Shown here one piece after another: positions 46,877-59,285 of a stretch of DNA of 64,000 bases (the stretch's first letter is position 1; each line of letters opens with the position of its first letter). A model generated the notes under the pieces. That model did no database searches. It saw only the letters and a list, made by a program, of their open reading frames with translations, and was not told the origin of the DNA. The stretch lies in the NCBI GenBank assembly GCA_027924645.1, contig BSBN01000829.1, positions 620,001-684,000 of the forward strand, given 5' to 3'. The translations under genes and the position numbers were made by a program. The DNA is from Cunninghamia lanceolata (Eukaryota > Streptophyta > Pinopsida > Cupressales > Cupressaceae).

Positions 46877-47734
46877 TTTTCCAATGAGAGGTTTTTTAAT
46901 TACGCTAGGGTTTTTTAGCTAACTCATAATTCTTGTTAAATAGAGCAAGCACCACAAACCGTTCAAAACCCTAGAAAACCTACTTAATTTGGGAAAAGTG
47001 ATTTTCTAAGCATATCAGTGATAACAACAGTTGCATTTTAGAATTGAAATCACTGACACATCGAGCACACCTTCACAATTTACACACAATCAAGTTTGTA
47101 GTTACTGAAGAATGAAATGACTACCTTCAAGTTTATCAACTACTATTATTCAATTAATTTTCCTTTCATTAATTTCTCAAGTGAGCCGAGCTCTATACTA
47201 CATGTTGCAAATAGTTAATCCTTTTTGAAACTCAATCATTGATTTTACACAGTGCATCAAATCAATGGATAGCACTGGCTGAGGTCTTTAGTGCAAGCTT
47301 CCTTGGATTTGACTTCACTCAAGTTGCATTGTGAGAAAGATGTGCGTGACACTTTTAGATTGACACTTGTCAGCAAATTCAAATCTCTACCATCAATTAT
47401 ATTTGAATGGGGGACACATGTCGACACAACGCAATGACACAAACTTAGATTTGAAATGCAAGTGCTAAGCTGCACTGGAGGAAAATTTTCACATTGTGAA
47501 TCAGATGACACCACTTACAACAAATCAAAGTGATCATGTTGGCATTCGAGGGTTATACAAGAGCGGGCTCCAACAAATAAGGTAATGCCACGTGCCAATA
47601 GGAAATAATTTTCATCGAGGCCCCACTTCAAATTTGAAATTAATGCAAAGACACGTGTTCACACAACACAACAATGCAACTTCATGGTTCAAGCATGGAA
47701 ATGGAAATGGATCTTTTTATAGTCTACGATGTCG
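46877..47734. other. Upstream sequence of the minus-strand unknown gene
   Basis: No clear gene. The region lies 5' of copy 1 and may hold its leader. The 47257-47514 minus-strand frame is Ser/Cys/Leu-rich without known motifs. CACGTGYCRA-like strings recur at 47589 and 47653 (CACGTGCCAA, ACACGTGTTC). Confidence 0.35.
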
Positions 47735-47930
47735 GGCGACCTGATTTTGGGTCTATAGGTGGCTTATAACATATGAGACTACCTCATACTCCCAGAATGC
47801 AGGGGGCACCTAATTGTGCTTCTAATATGAGGCATACATACCCTACCCCTATAGGATTTGAACTTGTGACCTCTCTTTCAAGAGGGCAAGTTTTTTCACC
47901 AACAGGGCAACTCAAGCTATATTGGTGAAA
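47735..47930 (-). repeat. tRNA-derived SINE
   Basis: On the minus strand the unit begins TATAGCTTGAGTTGCCCTGT (A-box-like). About 45 bases on it has GGTCACAAGTTCAAATCC, a good B box (GTTCAAATCC). A non-tRNA body follows (GGGGTAGGGTATGTATGCCT and on). The pair of internal RNA polymerase III promoter boxes is the hallmark of SINEs. I could not fix a target duplication. Confidence 0.6.
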
Positions 47931-49559
47931 AGTTCTGCTAGGTGAAAAAGGTTGTTACATGGCAAAATATGACAAGTTAACATTGATTAATGGGATTAAT
48001 AGGATCCAGCATGACAAAGGTCAAGTGAGTCCAAAAGGCATCTAAGATAGTTTGAGAATACACCTTGTGGGATAGTGCATCAACACAATCTTTAAGTGTT
48101 TTGTCAGTGGCAAGGTCACGCTAGACCAATTGTCTTGCAATGATGGTATTTTTGCCTTTTACTAATGAATGAGGGCCACATATGCTTTGATGAGGCAAAG
48201 GTTCCAAGTAGTAAAGAGGCCTAGTCACATAATTATAGGAAAGGCGTCCATCTAATGAATTAAGTGATTTCAACCAGGCAGATAGGTCACTGAAAGATTA
48301 GAATGTTAAATCCCTCAATTTGAAACTTTGAACCAAGAGAGCAAGGTGTAAGAAAAAATCTCTTCAAAAAAGAACAAGAAACCCTAAAAACTTGTAGGCT
48401 CTAACAAGTTCATTGAATGCCTAATGATGTAATCAAGGGCTTTTGCTTCATGTTTTTTTTGACTCGTATGAGATTTCTAAATGCATGTAACTCCATATGA
48501 ATGCAATAATCAAATTAATCTACAATTTTTGTATTTTCCCAAGATTTGAAGATTATGTAATTACTACTTGATTCAAATGAATCCTTTTAAAATGAATGAA
48601 ACTTTATATGGATTTTCCTATGAGTGCGATTCTCTATGTTTTTTGTCTCAATTTAATGAAATAATTCAATCTAATGAAACTAAGTGCAATTAATCTAGGA
48701 TTTGAATCTAATGGAAAGAAATAAATTCTAAACCAAGATATAATCTAGTAAAATAGAAAATTCATAAACTAACGAAGAAGAAATAATGAGTTTACTTCCT
48801 TAAGAGCAAAATAATTTTCTAATTACTAAATCTACAAGAAATATTAAAAAACCTATGAATAATCAATGACACCAGTGTTGGCTTATGTCCTTAGGGATCC
48901 AACATTTTTAGTCTCTTCCTCTATAGTAATTGGAACCTTTGCTTGAAGATAGGGAATGAACTAGGATCCTAAGGCAAATCAAGATAAATGAAAGAGACAC
49001 GCATTGTCCTATAGAAACATTAGATGCTTGGGGAGAATTACAATAGTAGAAATTACAAAATTCTTAAGGGTGATTCTAGAGAATGAGATCCTTTTGGAAA
49101 AGAAATAAAAGTTGTAGAAGTACACAACCTCCTCTAAAATTAAATGAAGAGGATTTATTCATAGGATATAATCAATAAGGAAGGTGGGGGAATGATTGAA
49201 GTTAACAAATAATTGATAGAGAGATAACAAAAGACTGATAGGAAGATCTCAAAGGATTAATGGGGAGATAACAAAAGATTGACTAAAGTTGATTGAGAGT
49301 CAAGAGGAGAAGAGAATTGGTCCGGGGGAGTAGTGGTTAGTTAGGACTAGATAAGACTCCCAATCACAAGTAAAAATGAAAGAAAACTTACTAGAATTTA
49401 AGGAAATAATGCATGCCAAAAGATGACAAGGTCACTCCCTTTTCTAGGGTAGGTCACCCATGTGACCTTCCAACTTAAGGATATGTCACCCAAGTGACCC
49501 TAAGGTCTTTTAGGGGACCCTCTAGTTGAGGATTTATAAAATGGTTTTTATTGTGTAAA
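47931..49559. other. Unassigned AT-rich sequence
   Basis: No coding region found. Near 49452 lies a GGTCAC CCAT GTGACC inverted repeat, and another, GTCAC CCAA GTGAC, follows about 32 bases later. The region probably includes leader sequence of the decayed element at 49560-51100. Confidence 0.35.
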
Positions 49560-51100
49560 GACTTGGAACTTAATACTGGGGTTGAATAAGATGGACAATG
49601 AGATAAATAGGTTGAGGGGTGATGTTGTCAAGCTTGGATATTATTGAGAGGATATAATTCATGCCTTTTAGGGTCATGAGGTGAATCTCCAAATCATCCT
49701 TGGAATACCACATCATCTTGTGTATTTTTAAGTTCTTACAGAGACTTTGGCTAATGTGAGTCCTATTGTAGATTTAGAGGGCTCATCTTCTTTGTTATCT
49801 TTGAGTCAACATTTTGAGGCTAAGGACTCTTCTATTTTAGCATTGGCAAATGCATTCAATGTTCATACTTAAACATCTTGTGTGGACATTTCATCCATGG
49901 ATGAGTAGTGTACTTAGATGATATACATTGAGATCTTGTTTCTATCTCATATTGCTTCTACTAAGTCTAGTGTTGCTACATCCATGATTTCTAGTGATTC
50001 TTTGTAAAAGAATCATATTCATTATCTTCAACTTCTTGGGATGAGTACTTGATAGATCTTATAGGTTTTCTTTTTGAGTCCCTTTTTACAGATTTAGAGT
50101 ACACCATCAAAGACATCCATATCCTCTTCAATGATAGTTCCATTAGAGTTATTGTCACTTCATGTTTGGATCTTGATCTACATTTGTTTCCACAAGGTTC
50201 TAGATTGACACTTTCTTTAGTTAGGTCTAGGATTCTTGATTTGATTGTGGCACCTCTCAGTACCAACATGGAGACACTTGAGTAGTTTCTAGAGACATGC
50301 ATTCTAATTTTTCTTTGGTCATATTGCTTTTTAGAAAGGGAAGATATCCTACATACACCTTTGTTTCTTCGTAAGGAGAGGAACATTGTCCAACATTCAT
50401 AGATCATCCTGAGCAATCAACTTTCTATCATTAGAGAAAAAGATTACATCTGGAGGGGGGATTCATGATCTCTCTTTTTGTTACTCTATTTGGGGGATTA
50501 TTTCTCTTTCCTTGGGGGGGAGCGAGGGGCTTCTTTTGGGGGGATTTTTCCCTTGTATAAAATTTTATCATTCCTAGTTCTTTGAGTGACATATTTTGTA
50601 CATGGGTACCTAATATGGCTACACATGTCTTGCAATCCATCCATCTATCTTTCATACCCACCTAAGCTACACTTATAGAAGGTGTTGGTGCATATTTTTA
50701 TTTTTATATTTAGTTTAATTTTTTTTTGGCATATTATGCACCTAGGATAGGATAAGATTGCTTCATTAAGTATCCACTTAGGTATGTTGCATTTATATCA
50801 TGTGACTTATAATCTCCTAGTTTTGGGGAGATGTTGTGCATGCATGTGATTGCATCTCCTTTTATCCCACATTGGTTGTACTTTCACATCTCTTGGTGGT
50901 GTATCCTATATACCCACTTGTAGGTCTCATTTGAGTATTTAATCCAATACAATCTAATCGCATGACCATTGTATATTTGCATTATTTGATAAACTATTAT
51001 TCTCTCATTTTGGGTCTCTCTGTGCTTTTATTGAAGCTTCTTAATCTTGGCTAGCTATCTTTATAGACAAATTTTACATAGAGAAGTTCTATATAAACAA
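49560..51100 (+). mobile_element. Decayed relative of the complete LTR element at 56071-61114
   Basis: The stretch 49740-50690 resembles 59600-60718 in order: ATGATATACATTGAGATC against ATGACTTGCATTGAGATC, GAGATACTTGAGTAG against GGAGACACTTGAGTAG, the GAGGGGAGG-type purine blocks, and CATGGGTACCTAAYATGRC. It ends with CTAAGCTACACTTATAGAAGG, then TGTTGGTGCATATT (50691), the likely start of a 3' LTR. The LTR sequence differs from that of the complete element. Its end (near 51100) and the 5' LTR were not found. No intact frame is present. Confidence 0.5.
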
Positions 51101-54100
51101 TGCATTCATGTGAATCATGTGGAAGACAACATGGAGAAGGTGGCAAGGTAATGGAATGGTTCTATATCTTGTTCAATACAATAATTGTTTTCTAATTTAA
51201 TTCTTTCCATAGAGGATGCTTTCTAGCTAGCGCTTAGAACTAAGGAGAAGTTGTTCCATAGACAAGAGGGCCCTCATAATAGTAGTTGTAAGGACAAGGA
51301 TAAAAGGAGAAACTAAGGAGGAAAAAACTAGAACCATGGGTGAAAGGAAGGTGTAAAGTCAAGTGTCATTGTGCAAAGCACAAAGTGAGCATGTATCTAT
51401 AATAGAGGTGGAGATAGAGGAAACTAGTGTCACATTAAAGGCTTTGAGGGACTCAGTTTAGATTTGGATAAGCAAATTGTTGGGCATTTGAGTGTTCAAA
51501 TAACATGTGAGAGTAAAGCAGTGGAGATAAATTTTAGGACTAGGGGTGGTATTCGCCTTAAAATCCTAAGACTATTGTATTTCATTTAATTTATCTAATA
51601 GTCACTTAATTATGTGTACATATTCAAGGATCATGGAGAGGGTGTTTATAATTAATTATTATTCTCTAGGTGACTTGGAATATGTTTGTGAGAGGTATAA
51701 AGTGGGAGGAAGCATTGTAAGGAATCACTAGATGCTTAGTATGAAATGGAATGGAATCTATGATTATTTATTGTGTTGTAAGAGGTGTAAGAAAGCATCT
51801 ATGATAATGTGTAAGAAGTTGGTTATCTTTTTTTTACTTGGGGAGTTGTTATTTTGTCTTCTAATGGGTTGTTTTTATCCTCTAGTGAAGTTGGACAAAA
51901 AATTTCATGATAAACGTTTTGAAGGTTGTAGAAAGATTCTTATAACTCCCAAATATATGTCATGGGGTATCTTTCATGTAGATTACTTGGCTCATGGTTT
52001 GATTCCATTATATTGGAAATCATTTATGGTTTCTTGTATTACATTTACCTATAAGTGAGCCCTGGGGTAGTGGTTTGTATGAGAAGTTTGCAAGTACATA
52101 GGTGTTGTAAAATGAAGGAGAGAAGTGTGTTGTATATTGTATTCTTGTTTGTTAAGATTAATACATACTTGGTGGCCTCTAGTGTTGTGTATTCTTTTTC
52201 TATGGTTTAATGATTTTATGGTCTTTCCATTTTTATTAAATTAGTTAATATATGAACATATGATAATTTGTACACTTAGTTTAATGTTGTTACTATAATA
52301 GTTTCGCATTGTTTTCAATAAGAAGCATGTGCATTATGTGTAAGTTGAAGATGAGGTGTGAAGAAAAAAGCACAAACCTAGAGGTTGGGGAAAATTTGGG
52401 GATACACAAAGTGTTGTTGAAACCCATGTGCAAGGATAAGAAGTTGTAGTACTAAGTCAAGAGGAAAGTACTACAAGTTGATCATTAAGGGAGGCAACAC
52501 CAACCACTTGGTATCTATAGAGATAGTACATAAATTGGGATTGAAGATAGTTGTGTACCCCAATGCATATAAAGTCTATTGGTTACAAAAGGGACAACAA
52601 ATAATGGTTGGAAGAGGAACGTCTAGTTTCATTCTACATTGGAGGATACATAGATAAGGTATGGTGTGACATAATCTTGATGGATGTGTTGAGTCCTTGC
52701 AATGTTCTTGGCCATAAGTATTTTGTGCATGATGGTTTCCCCTTTAAATGTGAATTTATGATTATATTGTGGTTATGCCTTAGAAATCTTTTCTATTTTA
52801 AGTTTCATTTGCTATCAAATGCCTTTTGTTCTTTCACATAAGTCACTTGTTGTAGCTAGTCATCGATCTTTGAAGTTGTGCCTTCATGTCTCCTATGTCA
52901 CTGTTGACCAACCTCAATGCACCCCTCCTTCATATTGGCGAGTCTCCTTAACTAGTCCCCCCACTCACTAATGATGCACTATTAGTAAATTTCTCACTAC
53001 TTCTTTCCTCACTCTACTAATGTTTTGTCAATTAACTAATCTCCTAGCATTTTCATGGAATCTATGTTTTAATTGACTAATTCTTATGGTCATGTATACC
53101 CATTTAGCAGTCCTTCATTTTCACATACATTTAACTTGATAGTTGATTCATTCCTTGAGTGCTTGCCAATGTGACACATGGCATAAAGGTACTCGATTGT
53201 GCTTCATGTTTGCATTAGCAGGTGCATGCTTTCCCAAAAAACCACTCATCAATATATGATGGCCAATGGACATGGGAAAGGCCCACCCTTTTAAATATTG
53301 CTTTGTGTTATGCCTATGCATACAACTTATCATTGCCATTTGTAAGTTGCATGCTCACTTGCTCCAATGACCATGCACCATGTGCTTCAAGTAAGGTTCC
53401 ATGCCATTTCCTCCTAGCTAATTCAATGTTCTACTTGTCCCTTTGAAATTACTATACTGAGGTGGTAACTCCTCATTGCACCATTGCCTCCCTTCATAAA
53501 AATGAGATCCCTTTTCCTTGAAGCACTCACTGGCCAATTTGTGATGGCTTCCTAGAGACATTACATGAAGCTTCAACTTGTGCACCATGAAGTACATGAA
53601 ACGACCACTTTCCTATGAAATAATTGGTCCATGAAAGCGGTAGGGATCTCCTTAATAGTAGATATCATTAGTTTAAATGATGGCACCATCTAAGTTCATC
53701 ACGTGTACCCTTACCATCATGATGTGCTACCCAAAGTTAAATGGCCACTCTCTAATGTGCGATGGCATCGTTAATTTGATTATCTTAGAAGATCAATGAT
53801 TCGGTTGAAAAAGACATTTTAAGAGGTTAAGTGTACATGCAAATGAAGACATTAATGTGATTCATTCTAGTGTGCAAATTCATCCACTCTTCAGAAAAAT
53901 GAAAAGTTTCAAATCCATCCTAATGCAACATTGTGAATGATTTCCCTCTACAAGTGAAAAGGTGTTCTAAATATTTGCTAGAGCTATTTGTTCTAGTATA
54001 AGGTGGCAATCATGATAGGTGGATTTTTTATTTTCAATAGTGTGGACCTATACAATTAGAGATTCAAGTAGTTCAAAAGAGTTGAATGTACACAATTGGG

Positions 54101-54240
54101 TGAGTCCCATCTAGTTTTTCTTTTAATATTTAAAATTTTCTTTTGTTGGTTTTTTGTTTGTTAGTTCGAGAATTAGCAACTTCCTTTTTGTATCCAGGTG
54201 TGGGTTTTTCCTTTAAGGGTTATATGAAATTTAAAATTGA
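51101..54240. other. Unassigned AT-rich sequence
   Basis: The longest frame (51732-52058, plus, 108 codons) is rich in Leu, Cys and Lys and has no motif I recognise. A frame at 52608-52841 is likewise unassigned. The region carries no repeat boundary I can define, though it is probably old transposon sequence. Confidence 0.35.
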
Positions 54241-54283
54241 AATAAGGTTATGAAAACCCTAGCACCATGTTGCAATCTTCCAA

Positions 54284-56065
54284 GAGACCACCCACATAGG
54301 GCTTAATAGACCAATTCCCTAGAATGCCTAAGAAATTTAAGAAGTTATCAGGAAAGGGGGTTCTCACCAGCCATCTCCAAGATGTAGCTAAATTTATGAG
54401 AGATATTGAAATCCCTATCACTAGATGGTCTTTATTTGATTATTTTTACAACAAGGCTTTCTAGCCTAGCCCCATGAATAACCCTTGGAGGTTTGATTTG
54501 GAAAAGTTAATTGTGCCAAACTATTTTTTTGCAAGTACCTATTACTGATATACTTTTTAGAAGATATGACCCTAGACCAAGGAGGTTAGGGATATGGATG
54601 GAACCATCCTTTTCATAGTCAACAAAGACCTAATCAAAGTTTTGTTTGATTTGAACCCTAAGGCCAACTAGATAATTGACCTAAGTGAGCTTTCTAGCCT
54701 AGCCCCATGAATAACTCTTGGAGGTTTGATTTGGAAAAGTTAATTGTGCCAAAGTATTTTTTGCAAGTACCTATTACTGATATACTTTTTAGAAGATATG
54801 ATCCTAGACCAAGGAGTTTAGGGATATGGATGGAACCATCCTTTTCATAGTCAACAAAGACCTAATCAAAGTTATGTTTGATTTGAACCCTAAGGCCAAC
54901 TAGATAATTGACCTAAGTGAACTATCAACTGAGTATCATTGAGATAGGCACAATTACCTAATCAAAGTTATGTTTGATTTGAACCCTAAGGCCAACTAGA
55001 TAATTTACCTAAGTGAGCTTTCTAGCCTAGCCCCATGAATAACCCTTGGAGGTTTGATTTGGAAAAGTTAATTGTGCCAAATCATTTTTTTGCAAGTACC
55101 TATTACTGATATACTTTTTAGAAGATATGACCCTAGACGAAGGAGGTTAGGGATATGGATGGAACCATCCTTTTCATAGTCAACAAAGACCTAATCAAAG
55201 TTATGTTTGATTTGAACCCTAAGGCCAACTAGATAATTGACCTAAGTGAACTATCAACTAAGTATCATTAAGATAGGCACAATTACCTAATCAAAGTTAT
55301 GTTTGATTTGAACCCTAAGGCCAACTAGATAATTGACCTAAGTGAGCTTTCTAGCCTAGCCCCATGAATAACCCTTGGAGGTTTGATTTAGAAAAGTTAA
55401 TTGTGCCAAACTATTTTTTTGCAAGTACCTATTATTGATATACTTTTTAGAAGATATGACCCTAGACCAAGGAGGTTAGGGATATGGATGGAACCATCCT
55501 TTTCATAGTCAACAAAGACCTAATCAAAGTTATGTTTGATTTGAACCCTAAGGCCAACTAGATAATTTACCTAAGTGAGCTATCAACTGAGTATCATTGA
55601 GATAGGCACAATTACAAGGTAAAATGGCTTCTAAGCCACTAGCATAGATCTAACAAAGTCCCTAGATCACTTGAGCCCATTCCCAATGATGAACCTAAGC
55701 TCCTTGATGTCAAAAAATATGATGATTATTTTAGCTTGGCATACTACTCACTATGTCAGGTCATGGGAATAAGAAATAAATAACAAATGTCAATAGACAT
55801 GATGATGCTTTCCATAGACATTTAAAATTCACATGTGAATAGACTATTTGATTATAGGTCTTGGGTGGTAGAGAACTTGCATAAATCCATGGAGAAATTT
55901 AAGTTACAAAGTGAGTCCCATGCACATTTAGGTGGTATTCTCTTTTATGTCACATTTTTTTGCATTTATATTTTAGGGAATGGGATAGACCTATTGGAGA
56001 GTAGTTGGTTTCTAATTTAGTATTGAGTGGAAAAATCTTCCCAGTTCAAGTGAGGATGGTGCGTT
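54284..56065 (+). pseudogene. Unrecognised protein family, copy 2, first half
   Basis: The frame reads MPKKFKKLSGKGVLTSHLQD, RDIEIPITRWSLFDYFYNKA, then WRFDLEKLIVPNYFF. It resumes after the tandem duplications as KDLIKVLFDLNPKANQIIDL, PNDEPKLLDVKKYDDYFSLA, YYSLCQVMGI and LFDYRSWVVENLHKSMEKFK, ending near GNGIDLLESSWFLI. Each block has a counterpart in the minus-strand copy at 45790-46876, such as KDLIVEVFDLNP and FDYASYIVKELHK. Stops and frame changes are frequent. The LTR element at 56071 interrupts it, and the second half resumes at 61120. Function unknown. Confidence 0.6.
54455..55620 (+). repeat. Nested tandem duplications inside the unknown gene
   Basis: A block starting GCTTTCTAGCCTAGCCCCAT begins at 54455, 54689, 55017 and 55346. 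The first step is 234 bases. The next two are 328-329 because each carries an extra segment (ACTATCAACT.AGTATCATT.. followed by a second copy of CCTAATCAAAGTTATGTTTG). The units are nearly identical, so the duplications are much younger than the decay of the gene. Because 328 is not a multiple of three, the duplicates cannot keep one frame. Confidence 0.9.
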
Positions 56066-56070
56066 TAGAC

Positions 56071-56466
56071 TATTAGTGTAAATAGTCACATTATCAAACT
56101 AGTTAGCTTTTAGCCTACCTAGGTGAGTCCTATTCACACTAGTTAAGTCTCCACTTAAGAACTTTTAGAATTTTGTCTCACCTCATGTGGATGGGACATG
56201 TGTACTCACTTTGTGAGACACCTAGTGCATACATATGTGTCACTTTCTCAAACATGTGTCATTTGAGCTAGACAAGTGTTGCACCTTTAGAGGGGTAGTC
56301 AGTCGTTGTGTCCTACCTTCCTACCACCTCTACCTTGCCTATATATGCAAGGCTCTATTGTACATTCTAATCATCTTTTGAATATATCAATTAGACTTAT
56401 TTTGTGCACTTATTCTTGTGGAAGTATTATTTGGCCTTTTTTTGTTGATCTCGGTAATTCCCAATA
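56071..56466 (+). repeat. 5' LTR of the complete element
   Basis: Starts TATTAGTGTAAATAGTCACA (TG mutated to TA) and ends GGTAATTCCCAATA (CA mutated to TA). Contains a TATATATGC box near 56340, likely the core promoter. Same length as the 3' LTR. Confidence 0.88.
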
Positions 56467-59189
56467 TGGTATCAAAGCCATTCTAGCAAAACCCTTCCCT
56501 TTTGAGAAAATCCCACACCTAGCCTAGTCAAGAGTTCCTCATAAAGTCAAACAAACATTGTCAGAAGGCCCAAATCAGTAAAGATTGACTATCCAAAAAT
56601 CAATTTTAGAAACTATCAATTTATTAAAAAAAAAATTAGCCCCTAGCCCCTTGGACTATAGTATGGCTGTACAAAAATTTTGCAAGATCTAGGTGAATTT
56701 GGGAAAAAAAAATCATTTTTGGGCATTTTTTTTGGCCTATCGGTCTTTCATTTCCACCTGATCTTCTCCTTGCTACTCAAGGGTTTTGATCACCGCCATT
56801 GACATTGGATCTTCATCCAAGTTTCCTATTCAAGGATCAAGGTATCTCTTCATTTATATAATTGTTCTTTGGTTTGCTTTCAATCCCTAACCTCCAACCA
56901 TCTGGTGCCATTCCACCGTGGTCATTTTATTTGTTCACGGCGGATATAAGATGCGTTGTGTGATTAGAGTTATGGTTTTATCAGTGGGAGACCCATTTGT
57001 TTGGTTTCGGATTGTTGTTTCATTCAAATCATAGCCCCAAATGATTCATTTTGTATGTGGTTGTTCCTCTTATGCGAAAGACTTGGCTACAAAATTTGAA
57101 TATTTCCATGCTGTCAAAATCTCTAGTGAAGGGGGTCGACTTCTTTGTTGAGGTCATGGTTTTTCATCCAGATCACCATTTCTAGTTCATTTTTTGTCTA
57201 ATTCATGGCTCAAATTCAAGGTCATCGGCATTCCAAAAGCTCAAAATAGAGCCAATCAAAGACACTAGCAAGAGGACTGTCAAGGTCGAACTCGGCCTCC
57301 ACTGGTTCATGTTTTTTTGGGCTTGTTTTAGCAGTCATAGTTGATCATTGACTCCACTGCCAACAATACTTAGAGGGTCACTATTTCTTTGGTCGCAGTT
57401 AGCACCTTCATACCATTGCAGGTCTCAAGCACTATCCACATTGATAATAGGTCGCGGTTATCTTTTCATGCAGGTCGAAGTCAATCACAGAGGTCGACAT
57501 ACACATCAAAGCACCAGTATCATTCCAATCATCCGATCACTATTCCTTTTGTTGTGATCTCTATTAAATATTGCTTGCTTGTGGTCTCCACGCAATCATC
57601 ACTATTTAATAGCAGATTGAAGGGCGTGGTTCATAGTTTCGACGCCTCCAACTTGCAGGGTTCGATACCATCGTCAAACTTCATTTCAACCGCCATTTAT
57701 ATTCATGTTTGCATTCCTCTTGGTTACCAACATTTCACTTGGCAGTGTCGAAATCTAATTTCCTAGTCTAGTCGTGGCATTCACCATTTCCTACGTAGGA
57801 GGAAGCCCTAACCTCCATAGTCGCAAGTTTACAGTTTATTCAAAACTGCCATCTAAACCACCATACACAACAAAAGTCATGGTCTATACAACTTCATACA
57901 TAGTTTGTATTATAGCATTTTATGCTATCTATTATTGTCTTTGAGGTCATGGCTATGTCATTTAATCATTATTTATTTCATGTTTGTAGGCACAATTATG
58001 TTAACTACCCATGTGAAATGTTATCCCAACATTATATGCGTATATATCATTTCATGAAACATGTAACATTTAATGTTACATATACTATAACCTTAACAAC
58101 AAATATAACCGCTCGCTGTTTCATCATAAACTGTGAGCATCAAATGTTGAAACCTAGAGGTTAAGATAAATCGCAATAACTAAATTTTATGCTAGAGAGA
58201 CCGTTAGGGCCTTGTAACTTGTTAAAGGAACTTATTTTTTCATTTTTCCATAAGGGCCTTGCAACTTGTCAAAGGAGTTTTTTTTTTCATTTTGCTATAA
58301 CTTTCACCCACGAAGATGTTTTTTGGAAAATTTATTGTCAAAAGATGTTTTTTGGAAAATTTATGTCCTTTGCAACTTAGCATCGAGATGATTTGCAAAT
58401 TGTACCATTTCAACTAATATTTTAGCCTCCAAAGTCAAGTTTTTCTCTATTTTTTGACATTTTTCAATACGACATAACTTTTAGCCTAATTATTGAAAAA
58501 TAGCAAGTTTTTTTTTAAATTATTACAATTTCGTAAGGAATTCATTAGTGCAGGAAAAACTTAGTTTTGGATAGCCTTTTTTTTTTAATTTGTAAAAAAC
58601 TCCATGTGTTATAAATGGATGATTTGGCTTCCAAACTTGCACAAATTATATTTTTTCCTTGTTTTTTTGGGAGGGCCTATGTTTCTATAAGCACTAAAAT
58701 CATGTGCAACTTCCACGAGGAGCCCATGATGACACATAATCCTTGTCACATACATGTAAGCATGAAAATAATGCCCTCTCAGTAGTGTTTCTCTTGGTAA
58801 CAAGTGGGTTTTGGTTTCCTCCTTTGTTTCCCCTTGTTGTGCTAACCTTTCCCTCACTTTTCGACACTTGTCGATTTTTATTTTATGTGCTTGTGACTTC
58901 ATTCCTAAGACTTTTATTCATCTATTTGTCATAAATTGACCTTTCCCTAGTGTTTTCATCCAACTCCACCCCTAGGAGCCCTCCAAGGGACCTCCTAAGC
59001 TATCTCCAACTTTTAATTTTCAGTTATGTTCAAATGGAACAAATCTCCCCCTATTATTTCAAGATCTTCCCTGGGAGATTTGACATTTGCAAGTGGAGAT
59101 TTGGTTTTTGATCACCTTTTGACTTGTTTTTGAATGCAGTTCACTTCTTCAGCCCCTAACTAGCAATCTCCAACCTTGATTCTCAACCC

Positions 59190-59285
59190 AGGACCTCCCC
59201 TCTGTGGGTTGCCCCCAGGTGATTTGGACTAATAAAAGGGGTGACCCATTGGCTAACTCGATCACCCCATGCAATTAAGTTGTGT
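59190..59285 (-). repeat. Weak SINE-like unit inside the LTR element
   Basis: On the minus strand, GGGGTGATCGAGTTAGCCAA could be an A box region, and GGTCCTGGGTTGAGAATC could be a decayed B box. The spacing is longer than in standard SINEs and no tail is seen. Confidence 0.2.

Noticed and set aside
51732..52058. 108-codon plus-strand frame as a possible membrane protein
   Set aside because: It has a hydrophobic stretch but no known motif, no neighbouring support and no sign of splicing. I left it unassigned.
57348..57766. Two overlapping plus-strand frames of 69 and 125 codons in the LTR element
   Set aside because: No retroelement motif is present. Position in a non-coding interior and the Ser/His/Ile-rich composition suggest chance.
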